Under the pieces are notes generated by a model. It saw only the letters and a program-made list of their open reading frames with translations, made no database searches and had not been told where the DNA came from. From the NCBI GenBank assembly GCA_022496805.1, contig CM040088.1, forward strand, positions 21,793,001-21,857,000: a stretch of DNA of 64,000 bases, in the 5' to 3' direction. Positions 44,329-58,343 of this stretch are shown piece after piece. Positions within the stretch are counted from its first letter, which is position 1; each line of letters begins with the position of its first letter. Position numbers and translations under genes: made by a program. This DNA comes from Pohlia nutans. Lineage: Eukaryota > Streptophyta > Bryopsida > Bryales > Mniaceae.

Positions 44329-47300
44329 TCATAAATCCTCGGTTGCTAGAACACAAACATCATTGGTCACAACTGGCTGCTCTTCACCAGCCCTGGCCAA
44401 AGACCGATACTGTAGGCGCACATTCTCTCCATTGTCCAAAAGACGAACCAGATACCTGCATCGCCACCAAGTTAAAGCTTCACGTCATGCAAGTTTAAAA
44501 TAACCAAATTTTTTGGAATATTAAGTTAATCATGGGCCACTCAAGGGGATCTAACAACGCCTAAACATGCAAATAGCATTACAGACCACCTAATAACCAA
44601 ATACTCCTAAACATCTATTGGTTTGATAGGCAGTTTACAACTTCTTACCAGCCATTCAAACATTGAGATATGATAGAAGCCTCTCTTCCAACAAGCTTTT
44701 CTGGTGTTCGCTTGTTTCCCTGCAAAATTGCATGTATCGAGGCCCCAAGATAAATCATATAATCACGACATCAATATGCAGCGTCTTAAGCAACATGAAG
44801 CAATCAGATACAGACCCACTCGTTTCAGCATAATTTTGTTCAGATGTAGATATTCCCAAGTGGAGGCAAAAAAGGGAAGAAGCAAGGAAAATATCATTCA
44901 AAATTCAAGACAGCATGATGAGCCAGGCGTACCTTGATCAAAACTCTTTCATCAACAGTAAATGGATGCACTACTGGCGGCTTCGTTTGACTACCAGGCT
45001 GAGGACTGGCATCCTTCTCTGGTGATGGTGGTGACTGCTGAGAGAAAAAATAAAACACGGCTCGGAATCAGGCACAATTGACACCAAACATGTGCAGGCT
45101 CCACATGCAAGGAAGAAGCAAAGCACAACCAAGAAAAACCAGGAAGGAAAAGCAATTAGCAATGAAGCCAGAAAACGGAAAGAAAACCAGGTAAGTTATA
45201 AATCCGAAAGTAGCTGAGGATGCCAGGAATCATTACCTTGTCAGGTCTTTTCAGTCTAGTAAATTCAATTAGTTCACTAGATTCTCTCTTGCGCTTTGCA
45301 CTCCGCAAAAACCCAGTGTCTACCTGCTTGCTTTGTTCCTCACGTTTGAAGGCGGCAGCAGCTGCCCGTAAGGCTGTCAAGTCATAACATTACAAACTTT
45401 AGTACTGATCACAATGCCAATCTCAAACTTTCTTCGATATCTTTCTAGAATGGCCAAGACTCAGGGACTAGAATATTCTTCACCTCAATTGTTCCCTCAT
45501 ATATCTACATTAAATAGCTCTGTCAATCTCCTTACAGCTTGCCATATTTATTCCCAGATGCTTGTCGGAGAGCTAAATACTTTTAAACATAGCACTGCTT
45601 TCAAAGCCAATATATCGTTTGATGCAGAGCACAGTTGATTTATAAAATTTGCAATATTGCTCCCTAGGTCATCGGTCAATAGACCAAGCACTGAAGTGCA
45701 CTTAATTTCTCCTCAATAAATAATAAGTATGTAACTTGATCAACACGAGGGTGGATAACTCTGTAAGGAAGAAGAAAACCGACAAACAGAATGTTGTCAG
45801 GGAGTGTCTCGCATGGCTTACCCAGGTTCTCAACTAAGGAACTTGGTGTCACTCCGACCCCACAATTTGCACACAGCATCTGCAAAAATACAGTACCATT
45901 GCTAAATATCACAAAAAAAATTTCATCACCCGAGCAACAAGATTTCAACTTTCTACTAGATACTGTGTAATGAATATATCAACTACCCAAGCATACTGCA
46001 TGCACCAGGGTAAGAACAACAGTGTATAATGATTGCATAGACGGAAAAAAAAACAAGAAATGGATAACTATACTGCTACGACCATGTAAGATGTCATGAC
46101 CAGCTTTTACAAGAGAGCTCGTCAATTATTTAACAAATAGAACAGTGAGGTACCGTAGTATTGACTCTTTGCAGAGTCCCTCCACCATATGAATGGCCAC
46201 AGGCGTCGGACGCCATTGCATCTTCCAAAAATTCGCCCCTGCAGCCCCACAATCACATCCATTGCACACAAACACGTGAACTTTACACCTTACCTCATAA
46301 GAACTTCATGCAAGGGTTTCATGTTGTACTGTCACTGAGACCAACACAACAATCTGAATGCAAACAAAGATGGGCTACTGAACAATCGAACATATTTGGC
46401 ACTTACGTAAGCGGGTCAAGTAGAGAACTTCGTAGTGTAAGCGCTCCATTTGCGTTGGCTGCCTCCTGCGGCATGTTCAGCGAGTTAGCCACGTCCAAGC
46501 CAAATTGGTTTTCTTCTTCTCGTTGACATAGCACTGTTTCAAATCAGAGTCCTATTGATTGGCGTTAAAGTAATGAGAAAAAGAGGAGAAAAGTGGAGAA
46601 TCTCACAGCATTAGAATCCAAATTATTTCCAGGAGCAAGCTCGGCAGCAGCCAAAGTTTCAAGAAATGTTTTCACCGAGATGGGTCCATATCCTTTGGTA
46701 AGAGTATGACCAGCCTCGGCTACTGCCTTGCAATCGATAGTTGTACTCATACGAGGCATCAGCCGAAAAGCTAAGGTTGTTCTGCTCCTTATATCACCCA
46801 GTACACCACAATGTTGATACTCATCCAACTATTCGTTTTTTATGTATTGTTGAAATCTTTGAACTAGCCTAATGCCAAGACATTCAAACCAATTGTAGCA
46901 TATACTACTGAAGAAAATGTGTCATTTGCCAGCCCTGGACTACATACCTGCCGAGAAAAGGAGCCGTAGCGGAAGAAGATACAGGAACCACACGGAACAC
47001 ACCAGCCCTTCGAACACCAGCAGTGGCTTGTTCTAATGTTTTCCCAGCAATTAATAACAGGTGTCCCGGACCCACGGCATTATCAGCCTGATACCAGAGT
47101 CCATTTGGATCCATCACCTGCTACCGCCAACATTGAACACATATAAGTACACCTCCAGGTTTACATCATATATCGTTGGTCTGGATTAAGATCTTGATGA
47201 TAATAGGCTTTATGCCGTGTATTGACATCTCTTAAAGGAACCAACGAAGAATGCATACGAAGCTCAAATAAATATTCTTGAAGGACCTCTGGATAGTTTG

Positions 47301-48838
47301 CACTGGATGGTAGGTAAAATTATATGAGAAAGAATGAGAATGACATGAACCTGTAAACCAGGTGTGTCAGATGCGATCAACAACAGTAACCCTTTCTCCA
47401 CTTGTTCTGGTGTTCCAGAATCTCCAAGAACTGCTTTTTCACCTGACCCCGCAGCATGAAATGCTGTGGCTGTTAGCACAGATGAGGAAATTTCTCCCTT
47501 CAAAAGAGGAAGGTCATCGAGGAGGTGGCCAAACGCACTGCCACATTAAAATGACATACCCCGTGTCAACATGGGAAAAAGACCCTGATGCCGTTTGTGG
47601 TTATAAAATAGACCTCGAGAAGGAAAATCGTACGAAAACTTTTTTTTTAAAAAGGATGAAGAAGTTAGCGAGACATGGAATCAGCAGAATTGCAGCATGT
47701 TGTTTAATGAGCGTACTAAAGTGACAAACCGAGCAAGGTTATACCAAATGCGAATAACAGAGCGTCAGAATAAACTTATTGGCTACAAAAGGACTAATTC
47801 TCTCAAACCAGCTTGAGAATATGAGATACAGCACAGCAGTAGGTTTAGAGGGTAAATGGAGAGAAAGTTTAATTCAGAGCATATTAAGGCTCCCGTCGAA
47901 CTCCCCTTACGGACTTACAATAGAGATACAACACAACGACAAATATTGACAAACGCTTAGTCCTTGGAATTAAGAGCCTTCGTGCCAGAAAGACAATGTT
48001 TGCTAAAATTCTTACTCTCCACGAAGCCTGAGATAATGCGCAATCGCACTTAAAGAAGCTCGTGAAGTTTTCCCCAAACAACGGAAGACCTCGGGCATGC
48101 ATGGAGGTGGCGGCTCCAAAGCTGCGCCTTCGGGAGACCTGCAAACATGTGAGCACGTATTAGCTAAAAGACTGCCATATGAAATCCAAATCTCAAATGC
48201 CACCCTAATGACGTTCTATTAAAACCTAAAAGAAAATGCACACAGATAGGGAATCGCACAAAGTAAATAAGAATATTCGAGCAACAAAGTGACAATACCT
48301 TCCGGCCCGATAGTAGTACATCTGCTTCGTGGGAGCAGTCGCATAGCCTGAGAGATTGACCCAATCTGAGGAATTCCATGATGGATTCGGCTTCCGACTT
48401 CGAAAATAGAGCTTGGCAGAGTCAAGTGCACAGCGTACAAGAGCTGCATCTTCTCCATTCAGTTCAATAATTGCAGCATTGTTGCGTGCCAAGGAGAGGG
48501 ACAACTCCTCTACTGCACGGGTGTACACTCCAGAAGCAGCACCATCTTCTGGCAACAACTCCCCGAGCTTGACCCTTCCAAGTCCCTTACACCCGCCCTC
48601 TCCATTTTCACTTGCAGCATGATTCTGATAAGATGTACAAGAGACGAAACTTCAATCATACAACTTCAACCTGAAGAACAAGGCCGGTTGTTGAGTAACC
48701 CTACCGTGACGAGCCTATAAAAATCTCTCAAGTACTTCCACAGCAGTCCCGAAACTTTAAAGACACCAAATCTACCGTTACCGTTAGCATATTCATAGCT
48801 GGAATCTCCAGGCGGTGAATGTCAGCTTCTGCTACCAT
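44329..48838 (-). CDS. U-box protein with N-terminal degenerate 2OG-oxygenase-like fold (PUB62/63-like)
   Basis: Exons (minus strand, 5' to 3'): 48776-48838, 48299-48624, 48016-48138, 47351-47537, 46948-47117, 46607-46781, 46407-46465, 46154-46238, 45822-45879, 45237-45373, 44933-45037, 44649-44719, 44329-44455. They total 1686 nt, in frame, 561 aa. Residues about 30-345 resemble a 2-oxoglutarate/Fe(II) oxygenase (GLLLLIASDTPGLQV, then DPNG.W...AD, then AG.L...T.GV.RAGVFRV). The usual distal HRV is FRV, so iron binding looks lost. Residues about 365-425 form a U-box (DPLTGEFLED, GHSYGGGTL, CANCGVGVTPSSLVENLALR), which recruits E2 for ubiquitination. A basic segment (KRKRESSEL) and a conserved tail (GREA.IISQCLNGWYLVR) follow. 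Exon 1 could end 6 nt earlier; the exon 6/7 junction was chosen by phase. The PUB62/63 name is tentative. Confidence 0.8.
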
Positions 48839-49672
48839 GAAACTAGATACCGAAAAAGAACTCCATCTCCATCAGCCTGCAAGTGAAGCAAATCATTGAA
48901 TGAGCTAACAACAGATCTCTCTGAAAAAACAGTAACTAGACTGGATTTTATGGAGCTCCAAAAAAAAAAGCACACGATAGTCAACATCTGCTCCAAACTG
49001 CAGCATGAACCTAAACTTTCAGAGCTAATTAGCGGTCCACGTATTTACATGTAGCCGCTCAATCGACATAGTACGCATACTGACGCTAATGACCAAGCAC
49101 AAGCTCAAGGACATAAAAATAAAAATAAAAAAGCATTTGTCGAAAACCTAGCATTGATCGAATGACCTTAACGAAGTACTGCTAAAATCTAGTCATTAAT
49201 AATCGCCACCGTAACCAAGGCAAAAAAAAAAAATGCTTATATTTCTGGACATAACAACATGAACCCTAGGTTTTTCACATTCTCCGTCGGAACCGGCAGA
49301 TAATTTAAAGCATCGCAAAAGAACGTACCATGCTTACTCATCATCGACAAGGTTTGAAATGGCTGCTTCTCCGTCAGTCACGCTTCAAAACAAGAGGAAA
49401 ATGATAAAACCCTAGAGGATCGCTTGATGATTTCACCATGCGCATGATGATTCCCATCATCTCTCTCGCCTTCCATGCCGAACTAACAACAGCACCATTG
49501 ACCTAATCGCCAATTCATACCGGCAGCAACATCACATCGTGAGGGTTTACCAAAACAGTCCCTCCACGCAAACACTAAGCTAGTCCCATAGCAAAATTCT
49601 GCACAATTACGAACATCAAAAGAAAAGAGAGAAATTCCTTTTGTGCATCGGTAGGGGTGAAGATGATCTTGT
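48839..49672 (-). promoter_or_regulatory. 5' UTR / promoter region of the U-box gene
   Basis: No other gene. Probably holds the 5' UTR, perhaps with an intron (CTGCAAGTGAAG near 48875 could be a splice site read on minus). No core promoter element could be fixed. Confidence 0.3.
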
Positions 49673-50833
49673 TTAACCCCTCATTGTTTATTATTGCTTG
49701 AACTAAAATTAGAAATAACACTTTGTTTTTAGTTTTTCACTTTTTATGCATATGTTTTGTTTCATTATTATTTTTTAAATTACAAATAAACTTGAGATTT
49801 GAACTTGTGCAAAAGTATATAGTTCTTATAGCATATAGAAAAAGTTACTTTTGACCATTTTAGGTAATTAGGGGTAACCTTCTTTTAAAAGTTTCTTTCA
49901 ACTCTTATAAATTTGGTGGCAATTACTTTTGGTCATCTAGGTACTAGAAGGTACCTTTTTTGAATAATCCGTTTCAATGTATATAAATAAGAAAGTTGTC
50001 ACTGTAGGCCATTTAAATGCTTCATAATTGATGCCTTTGTGTTTAAACGAGATTTGTACATTAGTGACCAAAGGTCATGATTGACCTTGACTTTTTAAAT
50101 TCTTTAATAATAAGAAAATTTGGAAGAAAAATAGCATTTAGCCAAAGTTCATTTTATATTAATTCTCTAAAAGAAAATTCATCAAGGCTTATTTATTGCC
50201 TTGAATCTTACATGTTTTGAAGTTAATGATGTTTAATGGTCACTCAAATTTTGATGCAAGATAACTTCTTGAGGTTCTCACATCACATTTTTTGGATACC
50301 AAGTTTGCCCTAAAATAGCTTAAAACATATTTCATTCTTTACTATGGTTTTATTGTTGAAATGTTATTTTTTAAGTGTATTATAGAAATGTTATTTTAGC
50401 ACAATTTTACTACTAAAATATAGTATTTCAAGTTTTAAAAACTTTACAACCAAATTTATCAATAGATCATTGCAAAATTGATTTATGTCAGGTTTCATTC
50501 TTAGTTCAAAAAGTGAGACCTTAACCATGATTTTCCAAAATAAGTAGAATCAAATAATGGAAATTATACCATATAATGCATATTATTCCAAAATTTGTTA
50601 TAAATTTTTTTTAATAAAAAATGTTAATTTGAGATTTTAAAGTGAATTTCAAAAGAAAACCTTGCAAAATTAACTAAAAACTTTTTTTTTGTTGATAAAT
50701 TCAACCGTAGAGATGTGATGTACACATTGAGATTTACAACTTTTATTTATATATGAACTCCATTTTTGTGATTCATCAAACATTTTATAACACATCTTTG
50801 AAATCAGTGGTGGATCTGGACGTTAGGGGTTAA
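49673..50833. mobile_element. TTAA-terminated element, possibly composite (1.16 kb)
   Basis: Ends TTAACCCCTCATTG and, inverted, TTAACCCCTAACGTCCAG. The right 360 bp is homologous to 25120-25490 and to the inverted copy at 61717-62264. The left part is unrelated, so it may be two fused elements. It starts immediately upstream of the U-box gene. Confidence 0.65.
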
Positions 50834-52928
50834 TCTACAATGGGAGTGTTTCATTTTTTCCATGTCTGAATCTCAATTTTTTTGTGTTTATTGTCTTTAC
50901 TCCACTGGGGGAGAGACTACGGAAATGCATCATTTTCAAGAAGTTACATGGGTGAACAATATAAACAGCCATAAAAGTAAATTTAGGATAAATACTAAGG
51001 CAAAGACTCCATAACTAGCCGCTCGTTTTACTTAATTTTTCAGTGCACTTCCAATGAAAATACTTTGAAGTTATAATTTGAGGTGAATAAAAAGATTCCC
51101 TTTTGCATCTATTTTTTGGGTGGAGAGTGGTGGACGCCGGTACGCAGGTACGCAACTGTCAACCACATGCCGATGTAACTTTGCACGGCGACGATCGTGA
51201 CATGTAACTTTGCACGGCAGTGATCGTGACAAGTAAGCAGGCTCAACCGCTGACATGGCACACCTTGCGTGCCCAGTTGGCACAGCACGACCCCACGAAT
51301 GGAAGCGGCCCGATGCCGATTTGAACGCGTCGCGAATTTGGATAGCACTCAACTGGCAATAATTTCAGTTTCGCCCTTGAACAATATCGTGCTATCGTGG
51401 ACGAATGCGACTGGCCAATCCAGCATATTCATGACGTGGACCCACGGAATTTTCCTAGTTGGCTGGCTCTCCTTATTGAGCTCCAGCCCCGTTCATTGGC
51501 GTCAAACCACACCGTCTGCTTTGACTCACTTGCCGTCCATCTCCTTCCCAGATTTCAAGCCCCGGATCACCCACACGGCGTTGCGAATTCGTGTCTGCCG
51601 ATTCGCCGTGTCGATTCTCCTCATTTTGAGCCGCTCGGTTCGGAATTTGGTCCAGTATTGTCGGCGGTAGCTTCGTTTTTTGAGCAAGCTTCGTCATTTT
51701 GAAAGCCTTTTGAGGATTCGGTTTGGAGTCGGGCTTGTGGAGAAGGTTTGAGGCGGCGGGTAGGATGGAATGGATTGAAGTGACTTCCGGTCGTTTCTTT
51801 TTGGTTTAGGTCGTCCAGAGGCAAGCCAGGGTTTGAAGTTTGATTGCGGCTTGCGAGAGTTTTGTGGAGGTACTCTTCGGGCTGGATCGGTGAAGTTCTA
51901 AGTACATTTTTTTGTATTGGTTTCGCGTTGGTATGGCGTGATTTGGCAGTGAAATTTCGAAGTCAGGGTTCAATTTCAAGGTGTAGTGATAATTGCACTC
52001 GCATCGTGTTAAGTTTGTGGAATAAGAGTTCAAGGTAGTCTTTCGGACTGCCGCTTCACAGGAGGATACACATACGACCAGGTTCTTGTTGGCCAGAACA
52101 CTGATGTCGGTAATCTAGGGTTTCAGGGGTATCCACAGTGGATTGACATGTTTTGCATATGAAAGGCCATATCTGACTACGGTGCGGTGCAATTCTGAGA
52201 TACGCATTTTTTCCGGGTGTCATATAATGGACATTTGGAGACACTTCTAAGGATTACTACGAAATTGCGCCTTATCATTTAGTTATTCAGCAAGTCTACG
52301 TTCAGCTGGCGAGCATGATTGACTGGTATGAACTTTTTACCCATTGGCTGGAATTCGCTTTAATGTCTGATCGTTCGAGCTCTACATTATCAATAGCACA
52401 GAATCTGATCGCTCATCATTAGCATTTCTGTATTGGAAGGAGTATCATCTCGGTTTAGGCCTTAGGAATGCTTCATCGTGAATGTCTCTCCATTGTGTTG
52501 TAATATTGATTATTTTTAGACAGTTTGATCCGCGAAAAGGGTGGTAATCTTGAGTTGCTTACTTCCCGCGCATTTTAGTAACAGCAGGTTTTTCATTTAG
52601 GCTGCAAAGGTACTGTGAATGTGCATCTTGGTATCAAACCTTCATAGTGCAGTGCTACAGTTGGAGAGCATGAAAATTGATCTGTTCTAAACTGATACTG
52701 AACAGATTATTTTTGGTCAATTTTTTTCCTCAGAATGATGGTTTATCTTCATCACTCCGAAATTTCCTTCGAGTATTGAAAGGACGCACCTTGGATTTGA
52801 TCTGTGGCTGTTTCAGTAAATGGAGTAGTCCAAGTGTATAGGTGTAGGTGCTGACAGCGAACTCTCTTGAAACTTAAAGGTCGACCAGACCCCTGTGTTG
52901 TGAATAATACTTCAAGACTGCGATCAAA
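50834..52928 (+). promoter_or_regulatory. Upstream region / probable 5' UTR of the RING membrane-protein gene
   Basis: 50834-51015 is a dispersed repeat shared with about 34735-34900. A short duplication of CATGTAACTTTGCACGGC-like sequence occurs at 51170-51230. 51250-51830 is more GC-balanced and may hold the transcription start and first, non-coding exon. ORFs here lack recognisable domains. Confidence 0.35.
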
Positions 52929-55722
52929 ATGGAGAGCTCTGGGTCAGCTTCAGACGTACATCGAAGTAATAGTTCTTCTAGGAGATATGGCATGCAGCTT
53001 ACTTCAGCGAACTTCTTACCCGCTCCTCTATCCGCTTTGCTTGAACTTACTGGTCTAATGCGTGGGCGAGCCCACTCATCGGAGAGTGAACAAGAGGTTG
53101 CCATGTCGACTGGTTCAGTGGGACAAAACTCTGAAGGTGAAAGAGCCGGTGACGGAGGTGCTGAGGTTTCAATTAGGATATTTGGCGTTGGGGAGCCCGA
53201 GCAAGTGCGGGTTGCAACTGCTCCAGCAGTCGTGAGTTCCAGGAACGCTACCGACTTGAGTGACTCTCAGTCGTTGCCTACCCTTCTTCCCATGCGTATA
53301 GCAGGTAATGAAAGCAGCAGCCCAAACACTGCAATCTCGCCACATTCATCAAGTGCAGAAGAGAGAGGGGAGGTCTCGGATACTGAGACAGCTGGAAATG
53401 GCAGAGAAGCTGCTTCACAAAGATACGATTTTCAGCAGTTGGCGCGGTGGATTGAGCAGGCGTTGCCTTTCACTATATTGCTGCTGATGGTCTTCATCCG
53501 ACAGCACTTGCAAGGTCAGTTGTTTATTGTCTTGTGGTTCTCTTCATTGTTTGAGATGCAGTGGCTGTCACGGTTTTGCATGGTTTTGTATGGCCGTAAG
53601 GAATTTTGAACGTTGGGTTTGAGTGGTGGGAGATAACAGATGTTCGGGATTGTTCTTGTTACAGGATTCTTTGTGGCGTTTTGGATAACAGCCGTCATGT
53701 TCAAGGCAAACGATGTCCTGCGCAAGCAGACCGCATTGAAGGTAATTGCGAGCCACTTAGCATTCCCTGTTAAAAATAGCTTTTGGTAGTGGTCTTCTCC
53801 ATCGCCGCTTGTTTGTGATATTACGGGGGTCACATTATCTTCTGCGCTCTCTTGTACACTCAGCATTCGAACTTTTTCTCACTTTCTCCTGTTTAGCTTT
53901 TCATTCAGTGCAAATCTTTTGACTGTTTCTTGAGCAACATTTCCATGATCTGATGGTGAAGTCTGACTTTGCTGTTTACAGAATGAGAGAAAACCTCCCG
54001 TTCTCGTCGCTCTGGGATGGGTCCTAGTGGTACATATTATTGGTGTTTACTGGTGGTACAGCGGCGATGCTTTGTGGCGTCCATTGATTCTTTTCCCACC
54101 CCGAGAAATTCCCCCATTTTGGGATGCTATATTCATCATTGTCGTCAATGGTATATGATCTAACCTTCCTATTCTGCCCTTGTTACAATAATGGCTTAAT
54201 ATTTGAGAGTTTGTTCCTAGCGTGGTGCACTTCGTATATTGAACGAATACATGTATCTCGCATAGCTGCTGCAAGTTCACGTCTCATAGCTATAAATTTA
54301 CATGGGGGTATTTAACATGGTGTGAAGTTTGCCGAGTAAGCATTTTAGGCTTTAGTTTGCAGCCTGTTTAGGTCTTGCTTATTGGCGTGGCTGTGCACAT
54401 ATTTGCAGGCTGTTAGTAGTATCGCAAAATCCAAATTTTACGTGTACCTGATGTCTCACTTGCATTGAATCTGTAGACACTGTCGCAAGGCAAGCGGCCA
54501 TGGTCTTTAAATGTGGGATTCTCATCTACTACAAGAACAGTAGAGGTCGGAATTATCGGCGTCAGGTAATATATTAAGGTTTAACCACTTATGTTGGTAA
54601 TTTCTGCATGATATATCTTGTAAATTTATGTTAAAAGAATGAGAAGAGGATTGAGCTTGATGTTGTGTGATTGCAGGCTCAGCTGTTGACGCTTGTGGAG
54701 TATGTGCTGCTGTTATACCGTGCCTTGATACCAGGACCAGTCTGGTATAGGTTTTTCTTGAATAAAAATTACGGCAATCTGTTCTCATCCCTTACAACTG
54801 GCTTGTACTTGACGTTCAAGCTCACATCCAATCTTGAGAAGGTATATTTTAAGTCCGGTTTTCAGTTTTGTTTGCTTAATCACCTTGCAACTGTATTTGC
54901 GTCAAAAGTCATATGCACAAATATGGGGAATATAGTTTTTGCAATTTACGAACTTGTGGATCTGGGATGTTTATTGTATGGCGCTTCAGGTGCAAACATT
55001 TTTGGCAGCAATACGAGCATTGTCTCGTAGGGAAGTTCAGTACGGGTCTTACGCAACTAGCGAGGAAGTAAGTGCACGGCTCATTTTAAGAGTTTTATTA
55101 TGGCTTCTGGTTTTGTACTGGTGAACATGGCATTTGTTTTTTGTGCTTCACTGTTTATTTGCTCAGTTTTCCTCCAAATTCAACTAGAATGTGGTAATGA
55201 GGTTGGTGTAATTTTTAGAAATATGGCAGAATGCTTGATGTAATAATTTCCCAGAAAACAATTTGGTGAGTGGCTTGCATCTAAACAACACGAGTTTCTC
55301 TTGTATTTGGGGTATGCCCAGGTGCTGGCAGCAGGAGATATGTGTGCAATATGTCAAGAAAAGATGCATGCTCCTATCTCACTCCGGTGTAAACACATTT
55401 TCTGTGAAGATTGTGTGTCTGAATGGTAAGTTAACGTGTTTGCCAGTCTTACCTTTGATACAATGACAGCAAGAAAGAAAAACTGTAATGGCAGGGATTA
55501 ACCCTAACTGAATGAATAGTTATAGATAATCGTGTCTAAGTTGTGAACACATCCCTTGTGTGACGTGTCTTGAGTAGCTTTGTTCAAACATAATTGGTGT
55601 TCTCTTCTACTTGCAGGTTTGAGAGGGAGCGAACGTGTCCCTTGTGTCGTGCTGTAGTGAAATCTGCAGGTCTGCGCTCCTATGGGGATGGCTCAACCAG
55701 TCTCTTTATTCAATTATTCTAG
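52929..55722 (+). CDS. Multi-pass membrane RING-finger E3 ligase (RNFT1-like)
   Basis: Exons: 52929-53514, 53665-53741, 53982-54150, 54477-54565, 54677-54841, 54990-55067, 55322-55425, 55617-55722. They total 1374 nt, all phases matching, 457 aa. A Ser-rich soluble N-terminus (about 1-175) is followed by hydrophobic stretches [76 protein letters not shown] and [14 protein letters not shown]-terminal C3HC4 RING begins at C396 (CAICQEKM...[10 protein letters not shown]...CPLCR). Architecture and spacing match RNFT1/RNFT2-type proteins, ubiquitin ligases placed at the ER or other endomembranes in animals. By analogy this would ubiquitinate membrane proteins, with the RING facing the cytosol. The start Met is the first in frame; the leader [21 protein letters not shown] looks conserved with plant relatives as I remember them. 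Substrate unknown. Confidence 0.87.
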
Positions 55723-57291
55723 AGCTTGCTGTCATTTCGTACGTCAGAATGCCTTTGTAAGAGCGAAGACAGCTGGGAGAGGTGCACCTCAAACATTTCA
55801 TTGTCTTTCAGACCTTTCTGCTTGTGCACTTTACTAGATGGTTGAAAGTCTTGGGTGGCTAGAATGCTAGCATCACAGCCCGACTCCAATACATGATAGT
55901 ACCAGAGATTGGATAAGAAGTTTGCGCCTGGGATCCAGATCCAGTTCTTATCTAGTTTGGCTCAAGGTGTCGCGCGGGCTTTGACTGTCACAACTCAAGA
56001 TTTTGAATCATGAGAACGTTCCAGAGTAGTGATGCATGGGTAGGTGACGGACCTTGTATAAAATCAGTGATGGGGGCACATTCATATGCCCTTCCACTCA
56101 GCACTTGTAAGCAAATGACTCGATTATGTGGGCATGATTTCCAGTAAAGATATGTCCTGTGTCCATTCATGAACACTTTCTCTTTTTACTTAACTGTCGG
56201 AGTAATTGACTTATTCTGTATGTCTCAGGATTTTCTCATTTCATTTGCAAACATCATTCAGTTATCCTTCAACTCCATTCCTAGTTTTCATCCTAGAAAG
56301 AAGTTTTCATCCTAGAAATAAGTTATCTGATAATTCAATAGGGATTGTCACACCTTCTCCAAGAATCAAATTTCTCTGAAGATTGAGAAGGTCTGGAGAG
56401 AAAAGTGGAGCTTATAGGGGCGCTTCTCTATGAAGGTGTGACTCCCCTTTTCTGCCCTATGTAGAATGAGAATGAAGAATGGAGAAAGAGTTACTTGCGA
56501 TTCAAGATCTAGTAATAAAGCATGCTCTATTCACACGACCAGCTAGTCAGCACAAGAAAACGGTAGGCAAGGTGAAAGAGAGAAGTTCTATTGTGAAAAA
56601 TTCATACGCGAAACCATTCTTTACGCCCATTCTTCACACTAATTGAATCCTTACACACTCATTTATTTTTATCAATTCAAACTTTGGAACTCATTTTTTT
56701 AACCTTTTCAAACTTTGAAGGTACACTTTGAATTTGAACTTGTTATTATCACACTCTCCAATATCACATTCCAATATCTGGAATAAGTATTTGCTATTGT
56801 GTGTACATGTGATTGGACACTTTCCACATGCCAAGTTTTGATCGATTGGAATTGGTACTTGACAAGTTTCATGTACAAATCTTGAAAAAAACCCAATTAA
56901 TTTTTAGGAATAGTGACACTTGTCACATCTTGATTAGTTGATATCCTTAATATCAATTCAAATACTGACTTATGACTAAATGATTTCCAATTCCAAAAGG
57001 AGTAGACCAAATTGTTTGCTTCCTCCCAAATCCTTTTCAAAGAATAATGAAAGGTAGAAGAATCTTATTCCGATCCTAACTCCAATTCCATTTTTTTTCA
57101 AATTGTTGCTATCAAATTCCTTTCCAACTCTAAATCCAAAATGTAATGAACAATCAAATTCTAGTTTTTGTAATGTTTGGGCACCCCACAAGGTTGGTTA
57201 AGAAGGATGGTTATAGGTATAAACTCAAGTTTGTTGTTTTGGTATGTTTAAAAAAAATTGCTATGCTACCTAAAAAATTTCAAATTTATTA
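55723..57291. other. 3' UTR and AT-rich downstream DNA
   Basis: No further gene. GTTTTCATCCTAGAAA occurs twice in tandem near 56285-56315. Otherwise unremarkable. Confidence 0.4.
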
Positions 57292-58343
57292 GAGTTATCT
57301 GTAAAGTAGAGCAAAACACTTCCCCAAGAGGAAAGACAAGGCAGACCTGGTTTTTTTAGAAAGGCGGGAAAAACGAGTTTCTGCTCCTTTTTTTTTACCA
57401 ATCACAAGGCTCTGCATTGTCAAGGAGATTATCAATCAAGTCAAGAATATATATATATATAAAATCAACATTCTCACATGTGATGCCTCTGATATTGACT
57501 ATTGGCATGCAATTGAAGTGACTCTGTAGATGATGAATTTTGTTTATTTTCTTCCCAAAATAAAGTGGGTTTGAGTGGGCATGCACAGAAAAAATAAAAT
57601 GATTTCAATCTCTGTGGAACATGTTCCACTCACTTCATCATTGCTAAAGTCTTTCCTAGTTCTAAAAATTTCAAAACATTCAATGTTCAGTGAGTCAGCC
57701 CCCACAAAAATGAAATTCTCTACCAAAATGTAATGACTCTCAAGATGTGAAACTTACATAGTGTTGTCACCAAAAGTCCATAGAATGTACCATTGAAAGG
57801 ATGAATAGAAAGGATTCAATAGGATGATTTCATTGATGATGGCGTTTATTAGTTGTCCAAAACACGGAAAGAACTATGCTTTGGGGTTAAACAATTTTTA
57901 TTTTATTTTATTTTATTGTTGCAATAATATAAATATGTAGATAATACATACTACCAAGATTATAATATGATAATATATGCTCTATTAGGATAGTGCATTG
58001 CTTGCAAAAAAAAATTCCCTAACTTAGTTAGAGTTGTGTGAAAAGGTGCTTTTTGAATCATTCGGAAGTGGGTAATGTGAAATGGGTGTTCAATAGAAAG
58101 TGGACTTTGAAATCTTTGTCCTAGGAGAAACTAACAAACACTTTTTCTTTGGGCTTTTTAGTCCAAATTGCACCAATAAAAAATTATTTGGCTACAAAAC
58201 AACCAAAAACTCAATAATTATTAGATCGCCAAAATATCTTCAGTTTTTTATAAAACATTAGTGATTAAATTACCAAACTTTTGTATGAAAAGTATTTTAT
58301 ATCCAAAACATGGATGAATGTAGAAATGTGTGGTTCTACCATA
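57292..58343. other. AT-rich DNA with a solo MITE end
   Basis: GAGTTATCTGTAAAG at 57292 is a lone terminus of the 20870/41229 family. A (TA)n run lies at about 57447-57461 and TTTTA repeats at 57897-57915. No gene. Confidence 0.45.
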
